The notes below the pieces were generated by a model, which saw only the letters and a list, made by a program, of their open reading frames with translations, was not told the DNA's origin and ran no database searches. From Lunularia cruciata (taxonomy: Eukaryota; Streptophyta; Marchantiopsida; Lunulariales; Lunulariaceae), in contig OX419756.1 in NCBI GenBank assembly GCA_948567375.1, forward strand, positions 34,450,552 to 34,514,551: a stretch of DNA of 64,000 bases. Reading direction: 5' to 3'. The position numbers and the translations under genes were made by a program. Positions 23,130 to 34,240 of this stretch are shown piece by piece. Position 1 is the stretch's first letter; every line of letters begins with the position of its first letter.

Positions 23130-23430
23130 ATTATCTTGAGAGTGCATGAGATTTTGCCTTCTTGAGCCCTTGTCTTGGAAGGACGTGATGGCATTTTTTG
23201 GAAGGATCATGTGGGCAATTGTGCACCATGCCACCTCCCAAAAATTGATGGTACTATGGACCCAAGCTTGGCACTTGTACTTGTAGGCTTGTGGTGTATG
23301 TTATGAGGCTCCTTTGGTGGAGTTGTCATTATGTTAGTGTGTGATAGCTATTTGAGAGATATCATATGGCATGTTTGACTCCTCTCCTCATGGTGGTCCC
23401 TCATGGATAATGGTTATGTCCTAGGTGTAC
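23130..23430 (+). pseudogene. G1 integrase tail with PHD-finger remnant
   Basis: It aligns with the clear PHD finger of G2 (29862-30110, reversed). It contains LEGRDGIFWKDHVGNCAPCH, then MDPSLALVLVGLWCML, and MLVCDSYLRD where G2 has LLVCDSCSRG. At least one zinc-binding Cys is lost and a stop interrupts the domain. It supports the view that the PHD finger was part of the ancestral element and is not peculiar to one copy. Confidence 0.6.
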
Positions 23431-23608
23431 TTGACCTATAGCTAGTTCACCCATTTATGTGGTATAGATTGCAGACATGTGACTAACGATGGGGCTTGAT
23501 AGCACCCGGCTTCCTGATCTTTGCACACCATAAGGAATACCATATACTTGGAGTATATAGTTATCTAGAGTTAGAGGGACCTAACCGTCAACTAGGAGTG
23601 CAATTATA

Positions 23609-23690
23609 GCATTTTAAAGTCCATATATGACTTATGTGTGAGTTGTGCTTCTATAGTGCATGATGTTGTGAGCAATGTATATATGCACAA
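23609..23690 (+). repeat. G1 98-bp-type repeat upstream of 3' LTR
   Basis: GCATTTTAAAGTC...ATGCACAA repeats the tail that ends the element at 24198-24294. The same duplicated arrangement occurs in G2 (29584-29681 and 29094-29191). Confidence 0.65.
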
Positions 23691-23694
23691 CACT

Positions 23695-24294
23695 TATCAC
23701 AACATTTGTGGTGTCAAAGCTAGATTGTTCAAACATTGAAGTAATATTGTTGGTAGTTAGAGGTATTTTGGCAATTACTCATAGACTACTTGTTAACAAA
23801 AAATATCATGTCTAGGGTATTGATCACATGGTGGGACTCACCGTCACTTGCTCTATTCAAACCATTGGTTGTGCCATTAGCAAGACCATTAGGGTTGGAG
23901 ACCTAGGTCAAAATAAGAGGTATGCCTCCAAAGTTCAACTCCAAAGAGCTCACTTCTCAGATGTTGAGACTTTGAGTTCCTAATTATGGTGGATAGAAAG
24001 CTAGTGAGCATGACTTGGAGTCTCTTAGCTAGAGTGTGTGTGGCTTGATTGTAATCAATGCCTAGTTGTTGGTAGATTTTTGAATGAATTATCAAGTACT
24101 GATCTGATTTGAGTTGATTTGAGTTGATGAAGGATTGATTATTCTAGAGGAGCAATAACCAAGAAGAGGAGGCAATAACTTTCTCCTCTTGATTGTGGCA
24201 TTTTAGAGTTCATGTAGACTTATGTGTCAATTGTGCTTTTAAAGTGTAGGATGTTGACAATGATATGTATTGTGTAGCAATGTATATATGAACA
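23695..24294 (+). repeat. G1 3' LTR with tail
   Basis: It matches the 5' repeat at 13103-13575 over most of its length, including GGTCTATTACTTGCTCTATTC-type and GTGTGGCTTGATTGTAATCA blocks. It ends with about 97 bp (24198-24294) that is absent from the 5' copy but present just upstream at 23609-23690. The unusual arrangement leaves the exact LTR borders unresolved. Confidence 0.6.
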
Positions 24295-25960
24295 ATAAGC
24301 TTTCAATCCACAATCACAATAATAAAGATGATATGCAAAAGTGTTCAAATGACTTTTCAATTCATACATTTTTCAACTAAGACCACTTGTTGTTGGTGGT
24401 GTGGATCTAGAAAGATTTCAAATCTATGGGTATCTCTTTGTAGAAATATTTTAAATATGTGGTGTCATTGTCTTTTATCAAAAAAATTCAATTCTAAAAT
24501 TGCCAAATTCACAAGGTCTTATAAATTAACTTGTAATGTTCACAAGTCAGTTTGGAAGGTCATAATTCATTCTCAAGAAAGCTTATAATACTGCCTTTCA
24601 ATTTTGAATTCATATTTCAATTTTGAGTGAAAGTACAATTTGACTCACTTAAAGGCAAGAGCAAAAGATAAGCACATTTGCAAGAGAAGCAGTAGTTTCA
24701 AGTGATAAAATGAAGTAGCTTGCACATTAAAGTTCAATTTTAAATAAAAAAATTAAAAAAGAAGTGAAAAGTCACCAGCAATGCACTAGTGATGGAGATA
24801 TAGGGTCAAAACTAGTTTGATCAAGTTAGTGAAACTTTAACTACGTTCCTATAAGCTGCTTTGATCCTATTGCATTGAATCTATTGATCAAATTTCAAAT
24901 TTCAATAATTCCATTCAACATTTCTTCTCCTCCTCAAAGTTAATGATCAATATCAAGTAGCTATGCTTGCTTCTTGAATGATGGTAGACCTTGAGCCTCC
25001 AAACAAACCCTGTCCCTTTTGAACAAAACCCTTATCATGCACTCAAAAATAGCCCAACCTCCAAGTTAACCCCATCCTTTAAGAATGAAGCTTACAAACT
25101 ACCAAAACTCCCATCCCCTTAAAAAATCCCATGTTTCCTTTCAAACAAACCCAATTCCTTTCCAAAAATACCTATATCACTTTTAAACGATTACCTAACC
25201 ATTTCAAGAATTGTCTTCCTAACAAACCCAATCCTCTTCCAAACTATATGCATCCACTTTAGAACCTAAAAACCTCCTTCCAAATGATCCCTTGAGCAAT
25301 TCTTGTGATGAATCTTAAACATATTTCAAAACATCTTGGCCTTACTTGTGCAAATCAACAAACTCAAAGCAATTATGAAAAATCAGAGGAGACAAAGATA
25401 TAATCTAGCAATATATCAGACTACTCCATACAAAAATAAGACTTTTATATTATGATTGTGTGGGTTACATAAAGAAATCTTAATCTTACATTAAATAGCA
25501 GAATGCTAATTGCACATTAGAGAGCAGATTAACTATCATTTGAATCAAACCTACAAGAGATGTAATCAAGGGACATAATCTATAATAAACTTTGTAACTA
25601 TTTTAAATGAACTTTGTAACAAGACAAGATGTTAATAAATGAATGCACCAAAAATTGTTGTACAGGGTATGCCGTCAAATTTGCATTCATTTATAAAATT
25701 CAGGTGTAACAGAATAGATGTTTAGGAATGCCGTAATGAAATAAATGATTGTCAGAAGAAGTGATGTGGTTTCTTGAGAGTGTAGACACATGGTTTGGTG
25801 GGTGGATTTTGGAGTGAGATATTTGAAATTTGTTTGTGAATCAAAAACGTTCTTCTCAACTATTCAAAATCTCAACTCAAATTTGGCACCCCGGGTGCAA
25901 ATCCGTCAGTCAACTAAAATGGCAGTTTTGTAGTTTGCATTGGTGTGGTGGTTCATTTCC
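24295..25960. other. No gene recognised
   Basis: AT-rich DNA with no recognisable domain. A small inverted repeat is present at 25634-25695 (AATAAATGAATGCA and TGCATTCATTTATA, 13 of 14 paired, about 34-bp loop). The open stretch at 24328-24588 has no recognisable features. Confidence 0.5.
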
Positions 25961-25965
25961 ATAGA

Positions 25966-27340
25966 TTAGTGCCGCATAGAATAGCTTAAGTTATATAAAA
26001 TGATTTGTTCCACCTTGTGGCAACCAAAAATTGATTGGGATTTGAGAGATTTTACTCCAAAAGGGCAGTGATAATATAGCAATGGGAGATTAGGTACCTT
26101 GTTATAGTGGAGGAAGCTCACTTTTGGATGCAAATCCAAGATGTATAGACTCAAGTTTGGATTTGCAGCAACCTGAACAATCATTAAGGACATTTGGAGA
26201 ATTTTTGAGGATGGCTCCTTTTGTGCCTTGCAAAGCAAAGTGGATGAAAGGATCCGCATGACAACGCACCATTATGGCCAAATATTGGATTATATGGAGG
26301 ACCCCAAGCATTTTGCACAGATTTATGGTAGGAATCACCAAAAGCCTATTCAGAAATCCACCGCCTTTAGTTTTGTAGCTACAATTTTTATAGGAGAAGT
26401 GCAAGGATTTCCTAGTTCTATAATAGGTGATAAGCTTTACAAGAAATGGTTGAGGTACATGAAACAATACAAAGAAAACTAGGGGTTGAAGAACAAGGCT
26501 AGGAGAGAGGGTCTCACCAAGAAGGAATATGGCAAAGGGTGGAGAACTATAGAAGATGATTGAATGGAATGTGGCCATGTTTTGCTAGAATGGAAGCCAT
26601 GTTTAGGAATAGAGCAAACATTAGTCCACCTCTTATGGTAAGTTTGGGAGATTTAAATCCCAATTTGAGTGAGGTTGGCTCAAAGGAAGTCCATGAGGTG
26701 TAGAAGAGGGCTCTCAATTCCCATCTCCTCTAGAGGAGGTGCTCATGGAGTCGTGACCCCAATTTGTCCCAAACATCCAAGGGGTGGATATGTATTAACA
26801 TGTTTTTACATGGATAATAGAATACATTCACCCAAGGAGGAATCACCACTTCTGGTGCCCTTAGAGGACCCACCTTTTGTTACACCACCTCCACTAATTT
26901 CTACTAAAGGAGATGGGTCTGAGTGCACTTTCTTGGACCAAGAAGGAGAACGTGACCCAAAAGGAGAAAAGGTGAAATTTCAGCAAGTAAGATATCCAAG
27001 ATGTCTCCTAGTATGCCATTGTCTCATGATTTAGCAAAAATCACCATGTTGCAAGTAGATACTATAGAATCATAGGAGAGGTTATGACAAGCTGAACTAG
27101 AAGCCACCAACATGAGGAAAAGAGGAAGAACTTATGAAAATGGAAGTTGAACGCATAAGATTAGACAAAGAAGTTGAAAGTTGAAATTGAGAAGAAATTG
27201 AGTGCTCAGAAAAGGAAAGCTAGGGCATACAAAGAAAGGTTCAAGGAGAAAATTTTAGAGTCAAAGTGCACTCATGAAGTCAAAATGAGTTTCCTTCAAG
27301 CAGGAAAAATCTCTTGAGGAAATAAGCATGTATGTCAAAG
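25966..27340 (+). pseudogene. Decayed ORF region, unknown element
   Basis: Two open pieces on the plus strand, 26228-26482 (84 aa, QSKVDERIRMTTHHYGQILD) and 26669-27034 (121 aa, with a Pro-rich DPPFVTPPPLIST segment), are followed at 27040-27300 by a Lys/Glu-rich broken frame that looks like coiled coil. The layout (globular part, charged part, coiled coil) resembles the ORFs of family L, but I see no shared sequence. It may be a Gag-like protein of another non-autonomous element. No known function. Confidence 0.35.
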
Positions 27341-29093
27341 TGCTAACTCAATTTCCACATGAAGATCATCCTTCTACTTTGGAAGGAAAAAACACTACTT
27401 CAAATTCATCATACTCTATTGATAGCAAATATCATGTCACAATGTAACCCAACTAAATGTGTAATAAAGATGGGTTTTCTCAAAATGTTATTGTTTGAAA
27501 TGTAAAGCATGAGTTCTGAAATGTTAAATGAGTTTTTTGAAAAGACAATAGTTGTTGGAGCCTGTTGCCACTCATTGCTGCCAATTGCCACTAATTGGCG
27601 CTAATCAAAGCTCATCCTTGGTGCCCCATGCCACCTAGTGCCTGAGTGGGTTTTGAGTGATGCATGATAGCATCTATTGTTGCCCCAAGATGTGGATCAA
27701 CTATAACTCATAGGTACCCATTGCCGCAAGATGCTACCTAGAGCCACTTGGTGCCGCAATTGGCACAAGGTGGGATTTTGGCAACGCGCTATAGCACCTA
27801 TTGCTGGGATGCTGCTTAGAGCCACACAATAGCACTTGACTTCTATGGGAGGTGCTCATAGGCACTTGCTGACACCCAATCAAACATAAAACAAGTGACA
27901 CATAACACAATAATGATCATTGAGAGTTTGACAAGCAAATTGAGAGAAAATGTGATAAAAGGAGAGCCAATAAAGCATGTAACTATGCTATAAGAGAAGG
28001 AGGTGAAGAAGAAGAGGGAGATGAAACTCAGTCTATAAGAATTGTAAGAACTACTATAGAACTATAAGAACTATATACTATAAGAACTCAGTCTACCAGA
28101 TGTCCACTCCTCTTCTGCCTAAATAACAATAGGCCTATCATCATGGACAAATGTATCCAAAGCACTCATCAAAGAGCTGGATGAGCAAATGTATGAAGTT
28201 CTTTCTACCTTGTAAGGACAGAAGTGGGTAGGATGGATAGCACTATGTGGACGGTTCCAATAATAAGAGAGTGCAAAACTGTCTAGGATAAGAAGATCAC
28301 AAAGTGGTAAACCTAATGAGGTGATATGCTCATATGATCTTACATAAGTCCTCTAAACTCATCATCTCATTGGACATCTACAAAAAAAAAGATGCCATGA
28401 GGCAAGATTTGGTGTGAACTCCCTCCAAGAGTTCTGACCACTACCACATGCTCCAAAGAAATTACTCCACTCCATCCGGAGTAAGATTTATCCACAAGAT
28501 AACCTCAAAGCATAGCAAACAAAACTAAATGAAATGGCAAATCCCAAGACATGCGACCCACTTTATAGACCTTGATTAAGTGTGAGAGAACCAACCATGC
28601 CTAGTAGTCCCCATCTCCTATACATAGAAACTAGAGCTACCACAAACTCAATATGATGCCAAACAAGTAATATCCACAACAATAATCTTCTTCCACATGA
28701 AGCTTGGGAAGAGAATACATGGAATATATTCTCTTGATAGATGAAGCCTCTCTCTTAACTCAATCTCTTGAGTTTGCGCACTTCCTGATCATGCAAAGGT
28801 CTAAGTCTCTTGAGTCCCAACACCATGTGGTAACATATGGGTGGTATCTACCATAATGGTGGCATCAGTTTGGGTCTACATTTCATGGCAGGTATAGATC
28901 TGGCAAGCAATAGTACATAGTTTCAATCCAAGATAAACCACAAGAGCCCTTACTTGAGCTATATTACTCTCACTCTCCTCTACCTAAACATATGCACTTT
29001 CACACCTCTCCATAGTAGATGCTACCTCTTGTGCTTGATTATGTAACTTGACCCTATAACCTTCAGCCATGGCACCTAGGATATCCAAGTTGT
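27341..29093. other. No gene recognised; short repeats
   Basis: 27550-27890 is a low-complexity stretch with recurring TGCC(A/G) and TAGAGCCAC(T/A) units, similar in style to 43900-44300. 28030-28085 holds a short repeat of ACTATAAGAACT. 28085-29093 has no coherent frame on either strand. The last bases before 29094 read CCAAGTTGT. Confidence 0.4.
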
Positions 29094-29578
29094 TGTGCGT
29101 ATAGACATCGCTACACAACATACATCGCTGTCAACATCATACACTATAGAAACACAACTCACACATAAGTCATACATAGACTCTAAAGTGCCACAATCTG
29201 CCAACAACTGGGCACTGATGACAGTCAAGCCACACCCACTCAAGCATAGAGAATCCAGGTGATGCTTGCCGGCCTCAGTCCACCATAGCTAGGAACTCGA
29301 AGGCTCAACATCAGAGAAGTGAGCTCTCTAGAGCTCACTTTGAAACTATACCCCCTGGACTCAAGCTAGCTCTGAAACCTTAATGGTCCCATTGACGGCA
29401 CACTTGATGGTGCGAATGGTGCAAAGTGACAGTGGGCCCCACCGTGAAGTCAGTACCCCAAACACAAAATCTAACCGTCGGAAAGTAGTCTTTGAGAAAC
29501 GGCTAAAATAACTCTAACTACTATCACTGGAACTCCAGTGTACGAGCATCTAGATGCGGCACTACAAATGGCGTGACA
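29094..29578 (-). repeat. G2 3' LTR with 98-bp tail
   Basis: On the minus strand it starts TGTCACGCCATTTG and ends with GCACTTTAGAGTC...TACGCACA. It matches G1 23695-24294 and, without the tail, the 5' copies. The tail at 29094-29191 is an almost exact duplicate of 29584-29681 just upstream of the LTR. Confidence 0.7.
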
Positions 29579-29583
29579 ACTAT

Positions 29584-29681
29584 TGTGCGTATATACATCG
29601 CTACACAACATACAGTGTTGTCAACATCATACACTATAGAAGCACAACTCACACATAAGTCATACATAGACTCTAAAGTGC
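29584..29681 (-). repeat. G2 duplicate of the 3' tail, upstream of 3' LTR
   Basis: A 98-bp sequence (GCACTTTAGAGTC...GCACA on the minus strand) is repeated at 29094-29191 with few differences. A 19-22 bp tandem duplication (GCTGGCGGTTAGGTCCC) follows at about 29682-29720. Confidence 0.75.
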
Positions 29682-29861
29682 TGGCGGTTAGGTCCCCCCT
29701 AGCTGGCGGTTAGGTCCCTCTAACTCCAGATAGCCATCTACTCTAAGTATATGGTATACCCTCTAATGGGCAAAGATCAGGAGGCCGGGTGCTATGGAGC
29801 CCCATCGTTAGTCGCCTGTCTGCAATCTATACCATATAAAGAATGAACTAGCTATAGGCCA

Positions 29862-30110
29862 AGTACATCTAGGACATAACCACTGTCCTTAAGAAACCAC
29901 CGTGAGGGGAGGAGTCATACATGCCATATGCCATCCTCTTGAACAGCTATCACACACTAACAAAGTAGCAGCTCCACTAGAAGAGCCACATAACATACAC
30001 CTCAAGCCTGCACGTATAAGTGCCAAGCTTGGGTCCATAGTACCATCAATGTTTGGGAGGTGGCATGGCGCACAATTGCACAAATGATCCTTCCAAACAA
30101 CACCATCACG
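29862..30110 (-). pseudogene. G2 integrase tail with PHD finger
   Basis: Minus-strand reading. After VLGGRDGVVWKDHLCNCAPC the sequence shows CMLCGSS...LLVCDSCSRGWHMACM and, after one TAA (probably from CAA), GQWLCPRCTWP. This gives the full Cys4-His-Cys3 pattern of a PHD finger (C..C, C..C, H..C, C..C) with the conserved Trp before the last pair. PHD fingers bind histone H3 tails. Its place after the integrase, where chromoviruses carry a chromodomain, suggests a targeting role; that role is inferred. One stop splits the domain in this copy. Confidence 0.85.
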
Positions 30111-30356
30111 TCCTCCTAACACAAGGACTCCAGATGGCAAGACCTCGCGTACTCTCAAGATAGTGCGGCCTGTAGAAACATCAAGTGTTGTCGGTGCTGT
30201 CTGCTATAGATATACATAGTCGCTTGGATGAAATCAACGGATCAAGGGTCTATAACCTTCTCCTCAAATGGTAGCATAGCGTAAAGTATCTCTATGCTGA
30301 GCAATTGCCAAGTTCTCAAAGGCCATCGGCATCACTCTTCAAAAGATCTCTGCCCG

Positions 30357-31630
30357 CTAAGAACATGCGCTCATCCATATATTGGGTTCATCCAAGTCCA
30401 AAACTATAGTAGCATCTCGACAAATGGCTGCAGGTAAATCTAGATCTCGTCCATAGAGTAGAAAGTATGGAGAGAAGGATGCTAAGGAGGCTTTCCGGCT
30501 GAACCAATAGCCCATGGCCAACCAAGGTAACTGGAGATCCCAATCTCCCAAGTGGCCTCTCTGCAAACCATACTTTCGTAATCCTCTCTTCACCGTCTGA
30601 ACCACTCTCTCTGCTAAGCCATCTGCCTCAGGGTGATCTCGAGATGTAGTATGATGATCAATCAAAGCCTTGTTACACAAGACCTGAAACTCCCCCAAGA
30701 ACTTTGTACCCTGATCAGTCAAAACCTCAGCTAGTGCACCAAAATGACTAAGAACTCAATCCAGGAACGAGTAAGCTGTCCCTTCACTAGACTTGTTAGG
30801 AAGTGCCACCAACTCAATCCACTTGGAGAAGTGCTCCACCATCACCAAAACATACCAATGATGTCTCACAGTCAGCGATAAAGGTCCGGCAAAGTCCAAA
30901 CTCCAACGGTAACCCAATCCCATGATAGGTAATGGGTGTAATTGTGGCGTAGGAGCATTGAATGATGCTCTAACTTGGTCACAAACCACACATCTGGCAA
31001 CAAACTGCTGTACCTTGGTCTGCATACCGTGCCACCAATAATGACTTTGGAGTAAGCTATAGGTATGCTTTACTCCAAAATGTCCTAGCTCCTCATGAGC
31101 ATGACAGACCAACTGTGGTCTCTGTGATGGAAGTTGTACTACTTGCACTCTACCATCCTCCCATACACGCAAAAGGTGTCTACCTTCCAATCTGAAGCGT
31201 CTGGCTTGCTGAAGAACACGGTCTCTCTCCTTGGACCCAACTGTGCCACCCACAACACTAGTGCAAAGATAGTCCATCATTAAGACATCATCATGAATGT
31301 CTCGCTGAATTGTACCAATATCTTCACTCTCTAGATTTGTGACCTCAATAACCCCTCTTGTATGTGCTGAGAGAGATACCACCAAAGCCTCTACAAATAT
31401 ACACAGAAAGGCCGATGCATGCCAACCTGGCACCATCTCCTCATTTGTCCCACCATGCCAACGTGCTCCGGTCTGATCCTGCTGGCTGGGACATGGGTTT
31501 CTACTCAACCCATCTGCATTACGGTTCACCACTCCAGGTCTGTGAACAACCGTGAAATCATACTCCTGTAAAATCAGAGCCCATCGTGCAAGCTTCCTTG
31601 AAAGCTTGTCGGACTCCATCAACCACTTCA
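30357..31630 (-). pseudogene. G2 RNase H end and integrase (best preserved copy)
   Basis: The frame 30756-31631 (291 aa) starts in RNase H (ARWALILQEYDFTVVHRPG) and runs through HEELGHFGVKHTYSLLQSHY and RCVVCDQVRA (zinc-binding HHCC) into the core with RWSLDFAGPLSLT (first catalytic Asp). A stop at the end is followed by 30357-30722 with VLTDQGTKFLGEF (second Asp) and DHPEADGLAERVVQTVKRGL (catalytic Glu). All three catalytic acidic residues are retained. Only a few stops break it, so G2 is a young copy compared with G1. Confidence 0.9.
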
Positions 31631-32740
31631 ACGGCTGATGATCAGTGATGAGAGTGAAGGGGTTACCAAATAGGTAACATCAGAAATGTGCTACTGCCCA
31701 AACTGCTGCCAAGCACTCTCCCTCATATGAACTTTGCCTCCACTGAATTGTTGGAGCAACTAGCATAGGCCACCACAAACTCCTTCTCCTCATCATCATG
31801 TTGGGTGAGCACCGCTCCAAGCCCCAACATTCTCCAATCAGTGTGAACCTGAAATGGTCATCCCCTGATCGGTCTCCTCAAAATAGGAGCAGATGTCAAC
31901 CTCTCTTTGAGCTCTACAAAAGCTCTCTCTTGCTCATCTCCCCAACACCATTCATGTGTAAGCTTGGTCAGCTTTGTCAAGGCCTTGGCAATGGCACTAA
32001 ATCCTCTAACATAGCGGCGATAGAAGTTTTCCAACCCAAGGAATGCTCGCACTCTACTCACATCCGTAGGCCAAGGAATACGTGCAATAGCCTCCACCTT
32101 GGTCTGCTAAACACCAAGTCCTCCGGGGTAGATAGTGTGACCCAAATACTCAACCTGCTCGTGGAAGAATCTACACTTCCCAGGATGTAGTTTGAGTCCA
32201 TGAGATCTCAACCTCTCAAACACCTCCAACAACTGTCTCTCATGCTCCTCCACAGTAGTGCTATAAACCAAAATGTCATCAATATAGCACCGAGCAAAAT
32301 CCAATCCAGCTAGGATCCTATCCATGACCCTCTAGAACTCAGTAGGAGCGTTCTTTAGCCCAAATGGTAAGAACCTCCACTGATATAACACATCCTTGCA
32401 GTGAGAATCAATAGCCCAAAATGCTGTCTTGGACTTATCCTCCTCCCTGATCGTCAACTGATGATATCCCGCTCGAAGATCCAAAGTACTGAAGACCTTT
32501 ACATGCCCAATCGCATCAAAAATCTCCTCCGGTGTAGGCATGGCATACCAATCAGCCCTAGTCTATTGGTTGATAGGACGGTAATCTCCACACATCCGCC
32601 TATCTATATAGTTGCCATGCATATCTTTCTTGGCTGGCATCACTGTCGCTGATGCATACTCTCCATGTGAAATCTCTACCAAACCAGCCTCAAAAAGGTC
32701 ACTACTCCGGCTTTGAATCAATGTCCTCTCCATATCACTA
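31631..32740 (-). pseudogene. G2 reverse transcriptase and RNase H (few stops)
   Basis: RT blocks: RRMCGDYRPINQ near 32590, EEIFDAIGHVKVFSTLDLRA, LPFGLKNAPTEF near 32340-32380, and CYIDDILVYSTTVEEHERQ at about 32230-32290 with the catalytic Asp pair. 31858-32097 encodes IPWPTDVSRVRAFLGLENFY (connection) and WGDEQERAFVELKERL (RNase H start). The RNase H active-site region near 31840 reads PFQVHTDW. In-frame stops are mostly TAG or TAA. It would synthesise cDNA and remove template RNA. Confidence 0.9.
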
Positions 32741-33280
32741 TATTGATAAGGACGTTAGAAAATTGGTGTGTCGCTAGTCAGCTCAATCCGTATACCAGGT
32801 CCCTTTAGAGCACCCTAATCCTTCATACTGAAGGTAAAAAAACTCGTGTGACTCCTCAAGAACCTCCAAACCCTCCGTCTTACCTCTCCAGTAAGCTTGG
32901 GTCCAAGATCTGGCTCCCAAGTATCCTTTATAACTGTAGTAGGAGTGGAAGACGTACTGACTCACTGCTACACTGGGCCCTTGGGAGCGATAGTGTCATG
33001 CTCCTGACCACTAGAGGTCCCAACCTCTGTGTGAAAAACTCCCTCCACTCTGGCTGCAAGCCCCACACGTCCTCTAGCTGCATCCCATGTGGACCAAGGG
33101 TGTAATCCAAGTAGCACACGCTCACCTGGATGGACTCCAAGTAGACCACTCTCCCTAGTAGCTATTGGATGTGTCCCAAGAATACCATATCCACTCGGTC
33201 CATCACCCCTAGCATGTGCCTGAATTGTCTTGATAGGCACAGGGCTCACAAGTGTCCAAGTGGTGATGCCTATCAAGCGC
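32741..33280 (-). pseudogene. G2 linker between methyltransferase and RT
   Basis: The frame 32968-33459 continues after the methyltransferase with GITTWTLVSPVPIKTIQAHA, GPSGYGILGTHPIATRESGL and HPWSTWDAARGRVGLAARV. The same linker is open in G3 (60892-61374). I do not recognise a family. Its conservation in two copies with intact reading suggests a real domain; the short repeated G-I/L-L-G-x-H-P units look like beta-strand-rich retropepsin- or dUTPase-like texture, but I cannot assign it. Nearer RT is a short region with GIRIELTSDTPIF. Confidence 0.6.
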
Positions 33281-34240
33281 ATCCTACGCTGCTCTGCCAA
33301 GCCAAGGCTCACAATGCAGGTCAAACAGTTCAAGTCCATAGCATGACCCATCGTCCACTCTCTCTCATCAGCATTGGGCTCCACCAACTGTTGTAATTGT
33401 GAGTCCCAAACAAGTCCAGGTCCTCCCTCTTGAAAAGCATGAGAGCTTGGTAAACTCATGAGTGTGGGAAATGCAGCTCTAGGCTATCCAACTAGGTTCA
33501 CCACTGCCATAGGTGACCTATCAGCCACTACCACTGTCTGAGACTGACGCCCAACATCCAAGATATCATCAACAAGGATGTGGTCAAGTCGATGAATCCC
33601 ATCATAAGCGCGCTATAGAACCTCTTTGGGTAAGAGGTTTGTCCACCAAAGACAAAGACGATGAGCTCGTGATCCCACTCTGGCTGCATCTAACAATACA
33701 GCAGGTCCTATCCAAGAATGGACCTGATGTGTACTCGCCATCACCCTATTGTGAGAATCACCCATCAAAGGAATGTTCTCCAAAAGGTAAGTTGGAGAAA
33801 CAGACTGATGAACCTGGAGATGTCGTAATATCTATAACATCTCCCAAAACACACCAGAATGAGGATCCTGAAGACCCAATCCTCTGCCAGCATGTGTATA
33901 TCCCTGACACGGCCATCCAAAAATCACCAAGTGAATAGGCCCTTGTCTCTCTAGGTCATGCACCCCCAGTAAGGAAATGTCTCATGGTAGGGCCTTCTGG
34001 TAACCTCTGACTGCTGACATCGGTAATAACTCCGGATACCAATAGGCCAAGTGTGCCACATGATGTAGAGAGACTCGCCTAGCAGTCTCATCTCTCTCTA
34101 CATACAAGTACCTCTATACTCGGATACTCGCCTGTAACACCGCAGCTAGTCCGGTGATGATCCCACCAAACAACTCCAATAGGCATATCCCCTCTACTGG
34201 ATATTGCCAAGCTATGAATGTGGTATCCAGAGGTGTCAAA
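33281..34240 (-). pseudogene. G2 C5 cytosine DNA methyltransferase domain
   Basis: Best copy of the domain. Motif I reads GICLLELFGGIITGL (34149-34192), then RYLYVERDETARR with the motif II Glu. Motif IV reads LVIFGWPCQGYTHAGRGLGL with the catalytic Cys codon at 33907-33909. Motif VI reads YLLENIPLMGD (33758-33792), and the motif VIII region GSRAHRLCLWWTNLLP (33630-33683). The motif X region ends HAMDLNCLT; compared with G3, about 60 bp upstream of it (the RRQVLGQ part) are deleted. The TGL and RYxxxE spacing after motif I resembles the DNMT3 type more than the bacterial type. Stops are few (for example TAG after RV). The reaction would be 5-methylation of cytosine in DNA. Confidence 0.88.

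Noticed and set aside
13103-24294. 5-bp target duplication around G1
   Set aside because: Flanks at 13098-13102 and 24295-24299 do not match, and the element ends are uncertain because of the tail structure.
32741-33280. Linker after the methyltransferase as a dUTPase or second protease
   Set aside because: Gly-rich strand-like repeats suggested it, but no diagnostic motif of either family is visible.
33513-33938. Plus-strand ORF of 141 aa
   Set aside because: It lies antisense to the G2 methyltransferase domain, whose minus-strand motifs are clear. It is a shadow.
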